Positions 15,197 through 23,850 of a stretch of DNA of 64,000 bases are shown here, piece after piece (the stretch's first letter is position 1; the number at the start of each line of letters is the position of its first letter). A model generated the notes under the pieces. That model made no database searches. It had not been told where the DNA came from and saw only the letters and a list, made by a program, of their open reading frames with translations. The position numbers and the translations under genes are program-made. The stretch covers positions 224,576 through 288,575 of the forward strand of contig NZ_KQ758471.1 in the NCBI RefSeq assembly GCF_001456955.1, given 5' to 3'. This DNA comes from Microbacterium enclense (GTDB lineage Bacteria; Actinomycetota; Actinomycetes; Actinomycetales; Microbacteriaceae).

Positions 15197-16893
15197 ACGC
15201 CCGGGTGCGCGGCATCCTGCGCTCGGCGATGCCCTCGCGGCGCCGCTTCGCGCCCGCGGTGCTCTCGGGCTTCGGCACGGCGGCGAGCGCGATCGCGTTG
15301 CTCGCGGCGAGCGCGTGGCTCATCGCGCGGGCTGCCGAGCAACCGCTCGTGATGTACCTGTCGGTCGCGGTCGTGGGCGTGCGGGCGTTCGCGCTGTCGC
15401 GCGGCGTCTTCCGTTACCTCGAGCGCCTGACCGGACACGATGCCGCCCTGCATCAGCTCGCCGGCGTGCGCGCCGACCTCGTGCGCGACATCGTGCCCCT
15501 CGCCCCCGACGGGCTGGGGCGCTCCCGCCGCGGCGGCTTGCTGTCGAGCGTCGTCGACGACGTCGAGGAACTGCAGAACCTCCCGCTGCGGGTGGTGTTG
15601 CCCCTGGCGACGGCGGCGGTGACGTCCCTGGCCGCCGTGGCGTTCACCGCATTCGTGTCGTGGCCCGCGGCCCTCGTGCTGCTCGGGTGCCTCGGGGTGG
15701 CATTCGCCGTCGCCGTGGCCGTGGGGTGGGCGGCGGGTGCCCGCGCGGAACGGTCCATCGCGCCGCGGCGCGCGGCCGTCGCCGACGCCCTGCACGATCT
15801 GCTGACGAATCTCGACGTGCTGACCGCGTACGGGGCGGTGGATGCCGCGTCCGCACGCATCCGCGAGGCCGATCGTGCGCTGCGTCGGGCCGTCATCCGC
15901 CGGGGTGGTGCGCAAGGCCTGACGTCGGGGGCGGTGTCGGTGCTCGCCGGGGCCGCGTCGCTCGGGGCGCTGTTCGTCGCCGCGCCGGCGGTCACGGGAG
16001 GAGCGCTGTCGGGTCCCGGGCTCGCCGTCGCCGTGCTGCTGCCGATGGCCGTGTTCGAGGTGTTCGGCCCGGTCCCGCTGGCCCTGGCATCGTGGCGCCA
16101 AGTGCGCGCGGCGGCGGAGCGCATCGCCGAGGCGGTCCCCGAGACCATCCCCGACGGCCTCCCCCGGGACGAGCCCGCCCCGACCGGGAGCGCACCGGCC
16201 CTCGGCTCGGGCCTCGAGCTGCGCGGTGTGGGCGCGCAGTGGCCCGCACGCGGTGACGACGCCCCCGACGCGGGACGTCTCGACGACATCGCTTTGCGCG
16301 TCGCGCCCGGCGAGCGTGTTCTCGTCACCGGACCCAGCGGCGCCGGCAAGACGACCCTCGCGCACGCGCTCGTGCGCTTCCTCGACTACGAGGGTTCGTA
16401 CAAGATCGGCGGCGTCGAGGCCCGCGAGCTCTCGGGCGACGACCTGCGCCTGACCGTCGGCCTCGTCGAGCAGTCGGCGTACCTCTTCGACGAGTCGGTG
16501 CGACAGAACCTGCTTTTCGCCCGCGACACGGCCACCGACACCGATCTGTGGGACGTGCTCGCTCGCGTGGGACTCGACGGCTGGGTCGCCGAACGCGGCG
16601 GCCTCGACACTCCCGTCGGCGATCGCGGCGCCCTCGTCTCGGGCGGCCAGGCTCAGCGCCTCGCCCTCGCGCGGGCTCTGCTGCGGGGCTTCCCCGTGCT
16701 CGTGCTCGACGAGCCGACCGCGGGCGTCGACCCCGCGGCATCCGACGCCCTGCTCACCGACCTGCTCGGCGCCGTCGAACGCGATCAGGCCGTGGTGCTC
16801 GTGTCGCACGTCGAGGTGCCGGGGGGCCTCGTCGATCGCGAGGTGCGGCTGGAGGGCGGGCGGGTCGTCGGCTCGGGGTCGAGGCCGCTCTGA
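15193..16893 (+). CDS. cydC: Thiol reductant ABC exporter subunit CydC
   Basis: 566 residues, the partner half-transporter of CydD. The ATG at 15193 overlaps the CydD stop (ATGA); an in-frame ATG upstream at 15124 is inside the palindrome and is rejected. A membrane domain (about 15-320) includes the CydC-like LAASAWLIARAAEQP and SRGVFRYLERLTGHD segments. The ATPase domain has Walker A GPSGAGKTT, signature VSGGQAQR and Walker B VLVLDEPTAGVDP. With cydABD it completes a full cytochrome bd biogenesis operon. Confidence 0.93.
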   Translation: MNARVRGILRSAMPSRRRFAPAVLSGFGTAASAIALLAASAWLIARAAEQPLVMYLSVAVVGVRAFALSRGVFRYLERLTGHDAALHQLAGVRADLVRDIVPLAPDGLGRSRRGGLLSSVVDDVEELQNLPLRVVLPLATAAVTSLAAVAFTAFVSWPAALVLLGCLGVAFAVAVAVGWAAGARAERSIAPRRAAVADALHDLLTNLDVLTAYGAVDAASARIREADRALRRAVIRRGGAQGLTSGAVSVLAGAASLGALFVAAPAVTGGALSGPGLAVAVLLPMAVFEVFGPVPLALASWRQVRAAAERIAEAVPETIPDGLPRDEPAPTGSAPALGSGLELRGVGAQWPARGDDAPDAGRLDDIALRVAPGERVLVTGPSGAGKTTLAHALVRFLDYEGSYKIGGVEARELSGDDLRLTVGLVEQSAYLFDESVRQNLLFARDTATDTDLWDVLARVGLDGWVAERGGLDTPVGDRGALVSGGQAQRLALARALLRGFPVLVLDEPTAGVDPAASDALLTDLLGAVERDQAVVLVSHVEVPGGLVDREVRLEGGRVVGSGSRPL

Positions 16894-16910
16894 CCGGCGT
16901 CCGCACCACG

Positions 16911-17264
16911 TCAACCGCCGACCTTGCGCTGCCACACCCCGAAGCGGTTGCCGGCCGGATCAGCGAGATGGGCGAACAGGATGACGCCGTTGTCGACGAG
17001 CGGGCGCACGGTGGCCGCGCCGGCAGCGGTCGCGTGTGCGAGCGTGGCGTGGATGTCGGCGACCTCCACGTAGAACACCGCCCACGACCCTCCGCCGATG
17101 CCGGAGCTGTCCCACAACCCGCCCGCGTTCTCGTTGACCGTGGCGTAGCCGCCGGGGTTCGCGGCGCCGAACGTCCACCCGAACACCTCCCCATAGAAAG
17201 CACGAGCCGCCTGGGGGTCGGTGGTGCCGATCTCGAAGTAGTTCACCGTGTTCGTGTCGCTCAT
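16911..17264 (-). CDS. VOC family (glyoxalase/bleomycin-resistance-like) protein
   Basis: 117 residues, one vicinal-oxygen-chelate domain made of two beta-alpha-beta-beta-beta repeats. The start MSDTNTVNYFEIGTTDPQAA, then RAFYGEVFGWTF, and the end DPAGNRFGVWQRK are typical of the small actinobacterial VOC proteins found next to regulators. The ATG at 17264 is preceded by AGG. It is convergent with cydC and follows the MerR regulator on the same strand after 74 bp. The substrate is unknown. Confidence 0.85.
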   Translation of the reverse strand: MSDTNTVNYFEIGTTDPQAARAFYGEVFGWTFGAANPGGYATVNENAGGLWDSSGIGGGSWAVFYVEVADIHATLAHATAAGAATVRPLVDNGVILFAHLADPAGNRFGVWQRKVGG

Positions 17265-17338
17265 GAGCCTGGCCTTTCGTATCCCGGGCGGTCCGTCCGC
17301 CCGCTGTTTCGAGAGTGCGACCTGCCACAGTGAGAGGG

Positions 17339-18184
17339 TCAAGCGATCGGCACGTTGACCTCGGTGATCCATTTCGCCGGGTCTTTCTCGCGCCCGGGTC
17401 CGACGACGTAGACGTTGAAGGGGGCTCCCGCCCGGGTGAAACCGCGCTCGGCGATCCAGGCCCCGAGCGTCTCGGTCGCGTTCGAGATCGTGTCGAAGTC
17501 ACCACGGTGGGTGGTCCACGCAACCCGCTGTGCGGGCAGCTCCACGATGTCGAATCCGTCTCGAGCGGTGAACGGGCCGTCGTAGTCGCGCCAGATCGCC
17601 ATCTCGACGTCGTCGTCGCGGAACTCCTCGTCGAAGTACGTGGCACCTATGAGATCGCCGAATCGAGCGGGGTCGACGGCGTCCGGGCGGGCCATGAGTT
17701 CTCGGAGGTCGGCCCACATCTCCCCCTCCGCCGGGTAACACGCGACCGTGCGACGCAACCACAGCGTCCGGACGGCCGGGAAGACCCGTTCACCGACCTG
17801 CGCCGACGGGGTGTCGAGCGCATCGGCGAGAGAAAGCGTCAGACGCTTCTGAGCCTCCAGCTCGGCGGCCGCCGCCTCCAGGGAGGCCGCGTGCTGGGCG
17901 AGCCGCGCACGCAGTGCATCGGGCGCGGCGAAGAGCGGGAGCAGCTCCTCGATGAGGGGAATACCGCAACCTGCATCGCGCAGGGTGCGGATCCGGCCCG
18001 CGATGCGTAGCTGCTCGGGTGCGTATCGCCGGTAGGACGTGAAAGCGTCGACGGACGCGGGCGTGAGCAGACCGCGCTCGTCGTAGTGACGAAGCATTCG
18101 CACGCTGATGCCCGCATAGCGTGAAAACTCACCGATGCTCAGCAGGCGCGAGACTGCCGCGCCGGTGACGCTCGAGTCGCTCAT
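17339..18184 (-). CDS. MerR family regulator with GyrI-like effector-binding domain
   Basis: 281 residues. The N-terminal MerR winged helix (about 12-80: LLSIGEFSRYAGISVRMLRH, YDERGLLTPASV) is followed by a coiled-coil helix rich in Ala/Leu/Glu (LEAAAAELEAQKRLTLSLAD). The C-terminal GyrI-like/BmrR-type pocket (about 130-281) ends YVVGPGREKDPAKWITEVNV. Such proteins sense hydrophobic cations or drugs and bend a 19-bp-spaced promoter. The likely targets are its own operon and the VOC gene. No MerR-spaced promoter was clearly identified. Confidence 0.85.
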   Translation of the reverse strand: MSDSSVTGAAVSRLLSIGEFSRYAGISVRMLRHYDERGLLTPASVDAFTSYRRYAPEQLRIAGRIRTLRDAGCGIPLIEELLPLFAAPDALRARLAQHAASLEAAAAELEAQKRLTLSLADALDTPSAQVGERVFPAVRTLWLRRTVACYPAEGEMWADLRELMARPDAVDPARFGDLIGATYFDEEFRDDDVEMAIWRDYDGPFTARDGFDIVELPAQRVAWTTHRGDFDTISNATETLGAWIAERGFTRAGAPFNVYVVGPGREKDPAKWITEVNVPIA

Positions 18185-18264
18185 ACGCCGATTGTGACGC
18201 AGGCCTCCGACATCGCGACAACCCGGGCAGCAGCGGATTGCTGACCGCTCCCGGACCGAGCTGG

Positions 18265-18657
18265 TCAGATTCGAGGCGTCGGCCGAAGGAGCGATGTCAT
18301 CGACGCGAGACTGTGCACCAGCAGACCGACTCCCCAGAGGCCGATCATCCAGACGAGGCCGCCGTTGGACGTCGCCGGCCACGCTGCAGCGACGAGGTGC
18401 ACCGCAATGGTTCCCACGACCACGAGGTACGTCACGACATGAAACAGCAGGAACGCGACGGGTTGGCGCTCGAAAGTGTCCTGCAGGCGCCGCAGTGCCG
18501 TCGTGGTGATCGCTGCGGCGAGCAGCAGTAGAGCGAATGCCCACGCGTCGACCATGCCTCGCATCTCGATGACGACGTGGAACAGCGTCATCGTCGCGAT
18601 CAACGCCGCGATCGAGACGACGACGACGGAGCGCGGGGCGAGCGGGGCTGCGGTCAT
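18265..18657 (-). CDS. Small integral membrane protein
   Basis: 130 residues with four predicted membrane segments (SVVVVSIAALIATMTLFHVV, WAFALLLLAAAITTTAL, VAFLLFHVVTYLVVVGTIAV, GLVWMIGLWGVGLLVHSL). No enzymatic motif is visible. It resembles small 2TM/4TM actinobacterial membrane proteins of unknown role. The ATG at 18657 follows GGATCTCC-type purines weakly. It lies 80 bp upstream of the MerR gene on the same strand and could be co-regulated. Confidence 0.65.
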   Translation of the reverse strand: MTAAPLAPRSVVVVSIAALIATMTLFHVVIEMRGMVDAWAFALLLLAAAITTTALRRLQDTFERQPVAFLLFHVVTYLVVVGTIAVHLVAAAWPATSNGGLVWMIGLWGVGLLVHSLASMTSLLRPTPRI

Positions 18658-18782
18658 GGCGGAGATCCTTCGTGAGCGGACGGATGGTTCTCGTATTCCA
18701 CAACGGCGCCCGGGCGCGCGGAACCTGCCGCCGGGGGGTTTCACCCTCGGGGTGCGGCGAATCACGACCGTACGCACTCTGT

Positions 18783-19931
18783 TCAGGATGCCGCGACGAA
18801 CCGCACGCTCTCCGGCGCAACGTCCACCCGCACGCCGTCTCCCGGCGCGAGACCCGCGGCGACCGCGGGCGGGACCTCGACCACGCCACCGTCCGTGCTC
18901 ACGCGCACGCCGGTCGGCGTCGGCTCGAGGTGCGACACGATCGCCGGCGCCCCAACTCCGAGGCGGGCGTCGGTCGCGCGGTAGACGGCGGCCAGCGGGA
19001 CCCCGTCGACGTCGGCGAGGGCGCGGGAGCCGGCATCCGTCGTCTCGAGCCTCAGCCCACCCCGTACGAATGCGCCGCCGCGCGCCTCGCCCGTCAGCCA
19101 CTCGAGACCCGCGATCCGCGCCGCGACCTCGGTCGCGGGGGCCGCGAGCACCTCGCGCACCGCGCCCTCCTGCGTCACCCTGCCCCGCTCGACGATCAGC
19201 AACCGGTCGGCGAGCGCCGCGGCATCGACCGCGTCATGGGTCACCGCGACGGTCGTCACCCCCGCCAGGCGCTCTCGCAGCATGGCCCGGATCTCCGACG
19301 CCGTGACCGCGTCCAGCGCGACGAGCGGCTCGTCGAGCAGCACCACCCGCGGGGCGGCCGCGAGCGCGCGCGCCACGGCGACGCGCTGCTGCTCGCCGCC
19401 CGACAACTGCCCCGGCCGGCGGTCCCCCGCTCCCGGGAGCCCGACGCGCGCCAGCCACTCGTCCGCAGAAGAACGGGCGATGGATGCCGCGACCCCGGCC
19501 GCGCGCGGACCGAAAGCGACGTTCTCGCGCGCGGTGAGGTGCGGGAACAGTCGGGCGTCCTGTCCGAGCAGCACGATGCCCCGGTGCATCGGGTCGGTGC
19601 GCGTCCGCGGGGCCTGATCGAGCACGCGACCGTCGACGCTGATCTCGCCCCCATCGAGCGGCGTGAGCCCGGCGAGCGCGCCGAGCAGCGTCGACTTACC
19701 CGAGCCGCTGCGACCCATGACGGCGACGGTCTCGCCCGGGGCGACCTCGAGCGGGATGTCGACGGTGAAGGCGCGCCGGCGCACGACGACGTGGGCGCGC
19801 AGGGCGGCGGCGGCCCGTCTCGTACCGGCGTCCACCCCGACGTCTCGGCTCGGGCCGTGCACGGCGGCATTTGAACCCGCCTCGGCCTTCCGCTGTCGCC
19901 GGCCAGGCGTCCCGGCATCCGAACCCGTCAT
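18783..19931 (-). CDS. modC: Molybdate ABC transporter ATP-binding protein
   Basis: 382 residues. An N-terminal low-complexity stretch (about 1-50) precedes the ATPase: Walker A GRSGSGKST, signature LSGGEQQR and Walker B VVLLDEPLVALD. A C-terminal TOBE-type regulatory domain (about 300-382) is present, as in ModC. It energises molybdate uptake with ModB and ModA. The ATG overlaps the modB stop (ATGA), so translation is coupled. Order on the minus strand is modA-modB-modC. The N-terminal extension is not typical, and a downstream start is possible. Confidence 0.88.
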   Translation of the reverse strand: MTGSDAGTPGRRQRKAEAGSNAAVHGPSRDVGVDAGTRRAAAALRAHVVVRRRAFTVDIPLEVAPGETVAVMGRSGSGKSTLLGALAGLTPLDGGEISVDGRVLDQAPRTRTDPMHRGIVLLGQDARLFPHLTARENVAFGPRAAGVAASIARSSADEWLARVGLPGAGDRRPGQLSGGEQQRVAVARALAAAPRVVLLDEPLVALDAVTASEIRAMLRERLAGVTTVAVTHDAVDAAALADRLLIVERGRVTQEGAVREVLAAPATEVAARIAGLEWLTGEARGGAFVRGGLRLETTDAGSRALADVDGVPLAAVYRATDARLGVGAPAIVSHLEPTPTGVRVSTDGGVVEVPPAVAAGLAPGDGVRVDVAPESVRFVAAS

Positions 19932-20707
19932 CGCCCCACCCCCGGCCGCCACCCTCGCACGAGCAGCAGCACCGCTACCGCCGTGACGAGCAGCAGCAGC
20001 GACAGCGCGACGGCCGTGCCCTGCGAGACGCCCGCGCCGTTGAACGCGGTGTAGATCGCCAGCGGCATGGTCTGGGTGACGCCCGGTCGATTGCCCGCGA
20101 ACAGCGCGGTCGCCCCGAACTCGCCGATCGCGCGAGCGAAGCAGAGCACGACCCCCGCCACGATGCCGGGGGCGGCGAGCGGCAGGGTCACCCTGCGCAG
20201 GATCGTCGCGCGCGACGCCCCGAGCGAGGCGGCGGCGCGCTCGAACTCCACCCCGGTGCTTCGCAGGGCGCCTTCGACGGCGAGCACCAGGAACGGCAGC
20301 GCCACGAACACCTGCGCGAGCACGACGGCGGGGGTCGTGAAGGGCAGGCCCAGGATGCCGAGGGGTCCGGTGCGACCGAACAGGTAGAGCAGCGCGACAC
20401 CGCCGACCATCGGGGGCAGCACGAGCGGCACCGTCACGAGCGCCCGCAGCAGGGCCGCGACGCGGGCAGGGCTCCGCGCGATCAGCAGGGCGAGGGGGAT
20501 GCCGACGACCGCGCACAGCACGGTGGCCACCGCCCCGGTCCCTAGCGAGAGCCCGAGCGCGGCGATCGCCGCCGGAGAGGTGATGTCGCTCCACACCGTC
20601 GCCCACTCGACGCGGGCGATGAGCGCGGTCAACGGTACGAGAAGGAACAGCAGCCCGGCCACCGCCGGCACGATCAGCCAGCGCGGGACGTACCCCGCCG
20701 TCGTCAC
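19928..20707 (-). CDS. modB: Molybdate ABC transporter permease
   Basis: 259 residues with about five or six membrane helices and the EAA loop (FERAAASLGASRATILRRVTLP) that contacts ModC. GEFGATALFAGNRPG near the C terminus is the conserved permease signature of the ModB/CysT group. It forms the channel for molybdate, or tungstate. The start overlaps the modA stop by 4 bases. Its place between modA and modC makes the assignment firm. Confidence 0.92.
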   Translation of the reverse strand: MTTAGYVPRWLIVPAVAGLLFLLVPLTALIARVEWATVWSDITSPAAIAALGLSLGTGAVATVLCAVVGIPLALLIARSPARVAALLRALVTVPLVLPPMVGGVALLYLFGRTGPLGILGLPFTTPAVVLAQVFVALPFLVLAVEGALRSTGVEFERAAASLGASRATILRRVTLPLAAPGIVAGVVLCFARAIGEFGATALFAGNRPGVTQTMPLAIYTAFNGAGVSQGTAVALSLLLLVTAVAVLLLVRGWRPGVGR

Positions 20708-21462
20708 GGCGCCCGGAACCCGGCGTCGGCGAGGACCTTCTGCCCCTCGTCCGACAGCACGAACGTGACGAAAGCGGATGCCGCTGCCGGGTTCGGCGCG
20801 TCGGTCAACGTCGCGATCGGGTAGCGATTGACCACGGCGTCGGCTCCCTCGGGAACGATCGCCTCGACGTCATCGCGACCGACCACGTCGGTCGCGTAGA
20901 CGAGACCCGCGTCGGCCTCGCCGGCGGCGACCTTCGTCAGCACGGCGGTGACGTTCTGCTCCGCGCTCGCGGGCGCCACCGTCACGCCGGCGTTGGAGAG
21001 CAGGGTGGCCGACGCCGCCCCGCACGGCACCTCGGCCGCGCACAGCACCGTCGTCACCCGCGCGAGGTCGGCGAGGGACGCCACCGCGCCCGGGTTTCCC
21101 GCCGGCACCGCGACGACCAGCGTGTTCGCGGCGAACAGCTGCGGATCGGGCGCGGACGCTTCGACCTTCGCCATGTTCTTCTCGTCGGCCGAGGCGAACA
21201 CGTCGGCGGGCGCACCCTCGCCGATCTGGGTGGCGAGCGTGCTCGAGCCGTCGTAGACCGTGCTCACGGTGACACCGGGGTGGACGGCCTCGAATGCGGC
21301 CGCGATCTCGTCGAACGAACGCTGCAGGGAGGCGGCCGCGTAGACCTCGAGGGTGCCGGAGAGCTGGTTCTCGGATGCCGCGGGAGCGGGCGCGGCGCTC
21401 GCGCAGCCGGCGAGCACGGCGGCGGTGCCCAGGAGGGCGAGCAGGCGGAGAGAGCGGGACAT
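20704..21462 (-). CDS. modA: Molybdate-binding lipoprotein
   Basis: 252 residues from the ATG at 21462. A lipoprotein signal with lipobox LAGC places Cys20 at the lipidated N terminus. The mature protein has the ModA core: LEVYAAASLQRSFDEIAAAF, ADVFASADEKNMAKV, and the C-terminal segment ending VLADAGFRAP. The ligand Ser and Ala/Val-Tyr positions (SLQRSF, VYATDVVGRD) are present. It captures molybdate outside the membrane for ModBC. Upstream, an AT-rich GAATAAT on the minus strand (21501-21507) could be the -10 box. Confidence 0.92.
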   Translation of the reverse strand: MSRSLRLLALLGTAAVLAGCASAAPAPAASENQLSGTLEVYAAASLQRSFDEIAAAFEAVHPGVTVSTVYDGSSTLATQIGEGAPADVFASADEKNMAKVEASAPDPQLFAANTLVVAVPAGNPGAVASLADLARVTTVLCAAEVPCGAASATLLSNAGVTVAPASAEQNVTAVLTKVAAGEADAGLVYATDVVGRDDVEAIVPEGADAVVNRYPIATLTDAPNPAAASAFVTFVLSDEGQKVLADAGFRAP

Positions 21463-21507
21463 GGCATCCTTTCGGCGACGCCGGCGGGCCGCTCCCGTTC
21501 GATTATT

Positions 21508-21519
21508 CCGCATGTGCGG
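21508..21519. promoter_or_regulatory. Short palindrome in the modA promoter region
   Basis: CCGCATGTGCGG has perfect 5-bp arms around TG. It lies 46 bp upstream of the modA start and directly next to a candidate -10 (ATTATTC on the plus strand, GAATAAT on the minus strand). It could be an operator for the TOBE-domain regulator encoded just upstream, but the length is too short to be sure. Confidence 0.35.
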
Positions 21520-21637
21520 CTTCTCAGGGTCTTACGCTCCGCGCGCGCGGACACCTGGCCGGTGGGCCTGTCGCCAGGGCGGTGTCCCCCAAGCCACCGC
21601 AAGACCCGGGACGGATGGACATCGGCGCGTCACCGCT

Positions 21638-22033
21638 TCACCCGCGCGGAGCCTCCACCGTGACGACCGTCGCCTTGACCGACGCCACAGCCAGCGCGCC
21701 GGGTTCGAGGGCCAACTCCTCGGCCGCCTCGGCGGACATGAGCGAGACCACGCGATGCGGCCCGCACTGCATGTCGACCTGCGCCATGATGCCGTCGATC
21801 TGCACGCGCGTGACGATCCCCACGAAGCGGTTCCGTGCACTCGAGGCCGCACCGGTCGGGTCGGCGGGCTCGTCGGCCAGCGCCACCGCCCGCTCCGCGA
21901 GCGCCGCGCCCGGGATCTCGGTGGGCGACGTGTCCGTGGTGGGCAGCACGCCCTGGTCGATCCAGCGACGCACGGTGTCGTCGCTGACCCCCAACAGTCG
22001 CGCGGCCTGGGCGATGCGAAAGGTGCTCGGCAT
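21638..22033 (-). CDS. Helix-turn-helix protein with TOBE (molybdate-binding) domain
   Basis: 131 residues. The N terminus is a MerR/excisionase-type helix-turn-helix (MPSTFRIAQAARLLGVSDDT then VRRWIDQGVLPTT). The C-terminal part (about 65-131) is one Mop/TOBE domain (RNRFVGIVTRVQIDGIMAQV, ending ASVKATVVTVEAP) that binds molybdate. This fusion takes the role of ModE in many actinobacteria: it senses cytoplasmic molybdate and probably controls modABC just downstream on the same strand. There is no ModE-type LysR-like N-terminal domain. Confidence 0.85.
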   Translation of the reverse strand: MPSTFRIAQAARLLGVSDDTVRRWIDQGVLPTTDTSPTEIPGAALAERAVALADEPADPTGAASSARNRFVGIVTRVQIDGIMAQVDMQCGPHRVVSLMSAEAAEELALEPGALAVASVKATVVTVEAPRG

Positions 22034-22095
22034 GCGATGACGGTACCGCGCCGCCCCTCGACTCCGCGGCCGACCGGCGGCCGGCGCGTGCGGGA

Positions 22096-23367
22096 TCAGG
22101 CGTTCGCGTCTGCCGCGATCAGAGCGTGCAGTCGGCCCTCGAAGCCGTTCAGGTCGAAGGCCCCCGTCTCGTCGCGGACGATCACGTGCAGACCTCCGCG
22201 GAGGGGGGTGATCTCCACCCACACCCCCAGCGGCAGGCGGAGGTGCTCCGGCAGGCCGCCGACGAAGGTGGACGCGTCCACGTATGGCATGAGCGCTTCG
22301 TCGACGACGACCTCGGTCGTCGGCAGCGACACGTGGATCTCCAGCGGCACCCGCGGGGTTTCGTCGGGAACGCGTCTCGATGCGACGGGGTGGCGCACCG
22401 CGTTCTTGAGCGAGATCAGCGTGGTCGCCAGAAGCCAGGCGACGGGTACGCCGGATTTCGTCGCCGCCGAGATGCGCTCGGTCAGGGCCGTCGCGCTCCA
22501 CTCGTCGCTCATCAAGCGCCCCATCGGTATGGACGGGGCGAAGTTCCCCTCGACGTCGAACCCGCGGGGCACCCAGCGTCGCGCGTCGATCGGGATCACG
22601 ACGCGGAAGTCCGCCCCGTCGTGACTGCTGTCGCGCAGACACCGCAGCACCAGACTCGCCGCTTTGAGAGACACCGGAGGCCGTGCCGGACGGCGTCCCT
22701 CGACGGCCTGCTCCGGGATGCTCGCGATCGCTCGCACGCCGTCGGCCGGCAGCATGAACGACACCGTGCGGGTGCGTGCGACCGACTCGGTCTTGGTGAG
22801 CGTGCGTGAGAACGGGTACGCGGTCTCCGTCTGCGCGTTCCGGGAGCGGAAGATCTGCCGGGCCGTTCGGATACCCGCCGGTCCCGTCAGCCCGAGCCGC
22901 TTCATCGCCGTGCGAAGCGGCGCCTTCGCCCAGGGGACCGCCGGCACGGTGTCCACGCCCGGGGTGCCGAGCTTCTCGACCACCAGGCTTGCCACGGAGG
23001 TGGCGCCGCCGCCGTCGTAGAGGCTGTGGGGGAAGCCGAAAGCGATCAGTCCCTGGTTGATGAAGATGCGCACCGGCAGTTCGCCGGGACCGAAGACCCG
23101 TTCCATCGCGCGATCCGCCAGCTCGGCGCGGTCGATGGCCCCCTCCACCGACTCGACCGCGCGGGTGCTGGCGGCCAGGGCCGCAGACGGTTCGGCGCGG
23201 CGCCAGCGTCCGCCCCGGGTGCGGAGGTAGTGCAGCCGCGCCCCTCGCGGAGAGGCCAGGGCGTCTCGCAGCGCGGCGAGAACCCGCTCGTGCGTCAGAT
23301 CGACCAGCGGCCCGAGGATATAGCAGGCGTGGAGATCGTCGTACCCGAGATTGCGCAACCCGCTCAT
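22096..23367 (-). CDS. Stand-alone condensation-domain-type acyltransferase
   Basis: 423 residues. The motif HSLYDG at 114-119 fits HxxxDG, the catalytic signature of the chloramphenicol-acetyltransferase-like superfamily (NRPS condensation domains, PapA, BAHD, wax ester synthases), with His114 as general base. A second half (about 220-420) has the solvent-channel features of these folds (NFAPSIPMGRL, EIHVSLPTTEVVVDE, LGVWVEITPLRGGLHVIV). It lacks carrier-protein or adenylation domains, so it likely transfers an acyl group from CoA or a lipid to an alcohol or amine. The product is unknown. It lies between modABC and moaA with no functional link. Confidence 0.7.
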   Translation of the reverse strand: MSGLRNLGYDDLHACYILGPLVDLTHERVLAALRDALASPRGARLHYLRTRGGRWRRAEPSAALAASTRAVESVEGAIDRAELADRAMERVFGPGELPVRIFINQGLIAFGFPHSLYDGGGATSVASLVVEKLGTPGVDTVPAVPWAKAPLRTAMKRLGLTGPAGIRTARQIFRSRNAQTETAYPFSRTLTKTESVARTRTVSFMLPADGVRAIASIPEQAVEGRRPARPPVSLKAASLVLRCLRDSSHDGADFRVVIPIDARRWVPRGFDVEGNFAPSIPMGRLMSDEWSATALTERISAATKSGVPVAWLLATTLISLKNAVRHPVASRRVPDETPRVPLEIHVSLPTTEVVVDEALMPYVDASTFVGGLPEHLRLPLGVWVEITPLRGGLHVIVRDETGAFDLNGFEGRLHALIAADANA

Positions 23368-23850
23368 GCGCGGGCCGCCCTCGACATCGTTCCTCGAACG
23401 ACGTCGATCGCGGCGTGGCGTTTTCGTACGGCCGACGGCGCAGCGACGCGGCGCCTCGTCGTCTCGATAGTCACCATGCTCATATTCACGCCTTCGTCCC
23501 CCGGCAAACGGCCCGTCAGCGGCGTGCGAGCACCACCACTGCGTTGTCAGCTCGTCTCCCAGCCGGGAAACGAAAAGACTCTACCGTGGGCGAAGAGCTC
23601 CGATGGAGCCGTAGCCTACACCCGACAGTCTCCCGGGCGCTGGCAGACGAGGGGAATGGCGGCGTCCGCGCCCGCGACCGACCGCGCTGCGGCTCGTTCG
23701 GGTACCGGTCGACGGCACGCGACGTCGACCGGTGCGGTCGAGGAATTCTGCCCTCGGGCACACACGACCCGGGGTTTTTCCGTGGCCCCGACGAGCGAGG
23801 TTCGGGGACCGCGCCGCCCCATCCGCTTTCCACTGACCTAGGCTCGACCC
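23368..23850. other. Intergenic region with one perfect inverted repeat
   Basis: These 483 bp separate the divergent acyltransferase and moaA genes. No convincing gene was found; short ORFs here lack ribosome sites and known motifs. ACCGGTCGAC (23704-23713) and GTCGACCGGT (23724-23733) form a perfect 10-bp inverted repeat with a 10-base centre, which could be an operator. The region is somewhat less GC-rich near 23560-23620. I see no molybdenum-cofactor riboswitch with confidence. Confidence 0.5.

Noticed and set aside
14170..16935. 921-codon minus-strand ORF opposite cydD and cydC
   Set aside because: Antisense shadow of the two well-supported ABC genes, with Arg/Pro/Gly-rich low-complexity sequence.
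23516..23833. Small ORF between the acyltransferase and moaA
   Set aside because: No ribosome site, no recognisable motif and Arg/Ser/Pro bias typical of noncoding high-GC DNA.
23368..23850. Molybdenum-cofactor riboswitch upstream of moaA
   Set aside because: Only one 10-bp inverted repeat was found; the multi-helix Moco motif could not be built by eye, and an Infernal search with the Rfam model would be needed.
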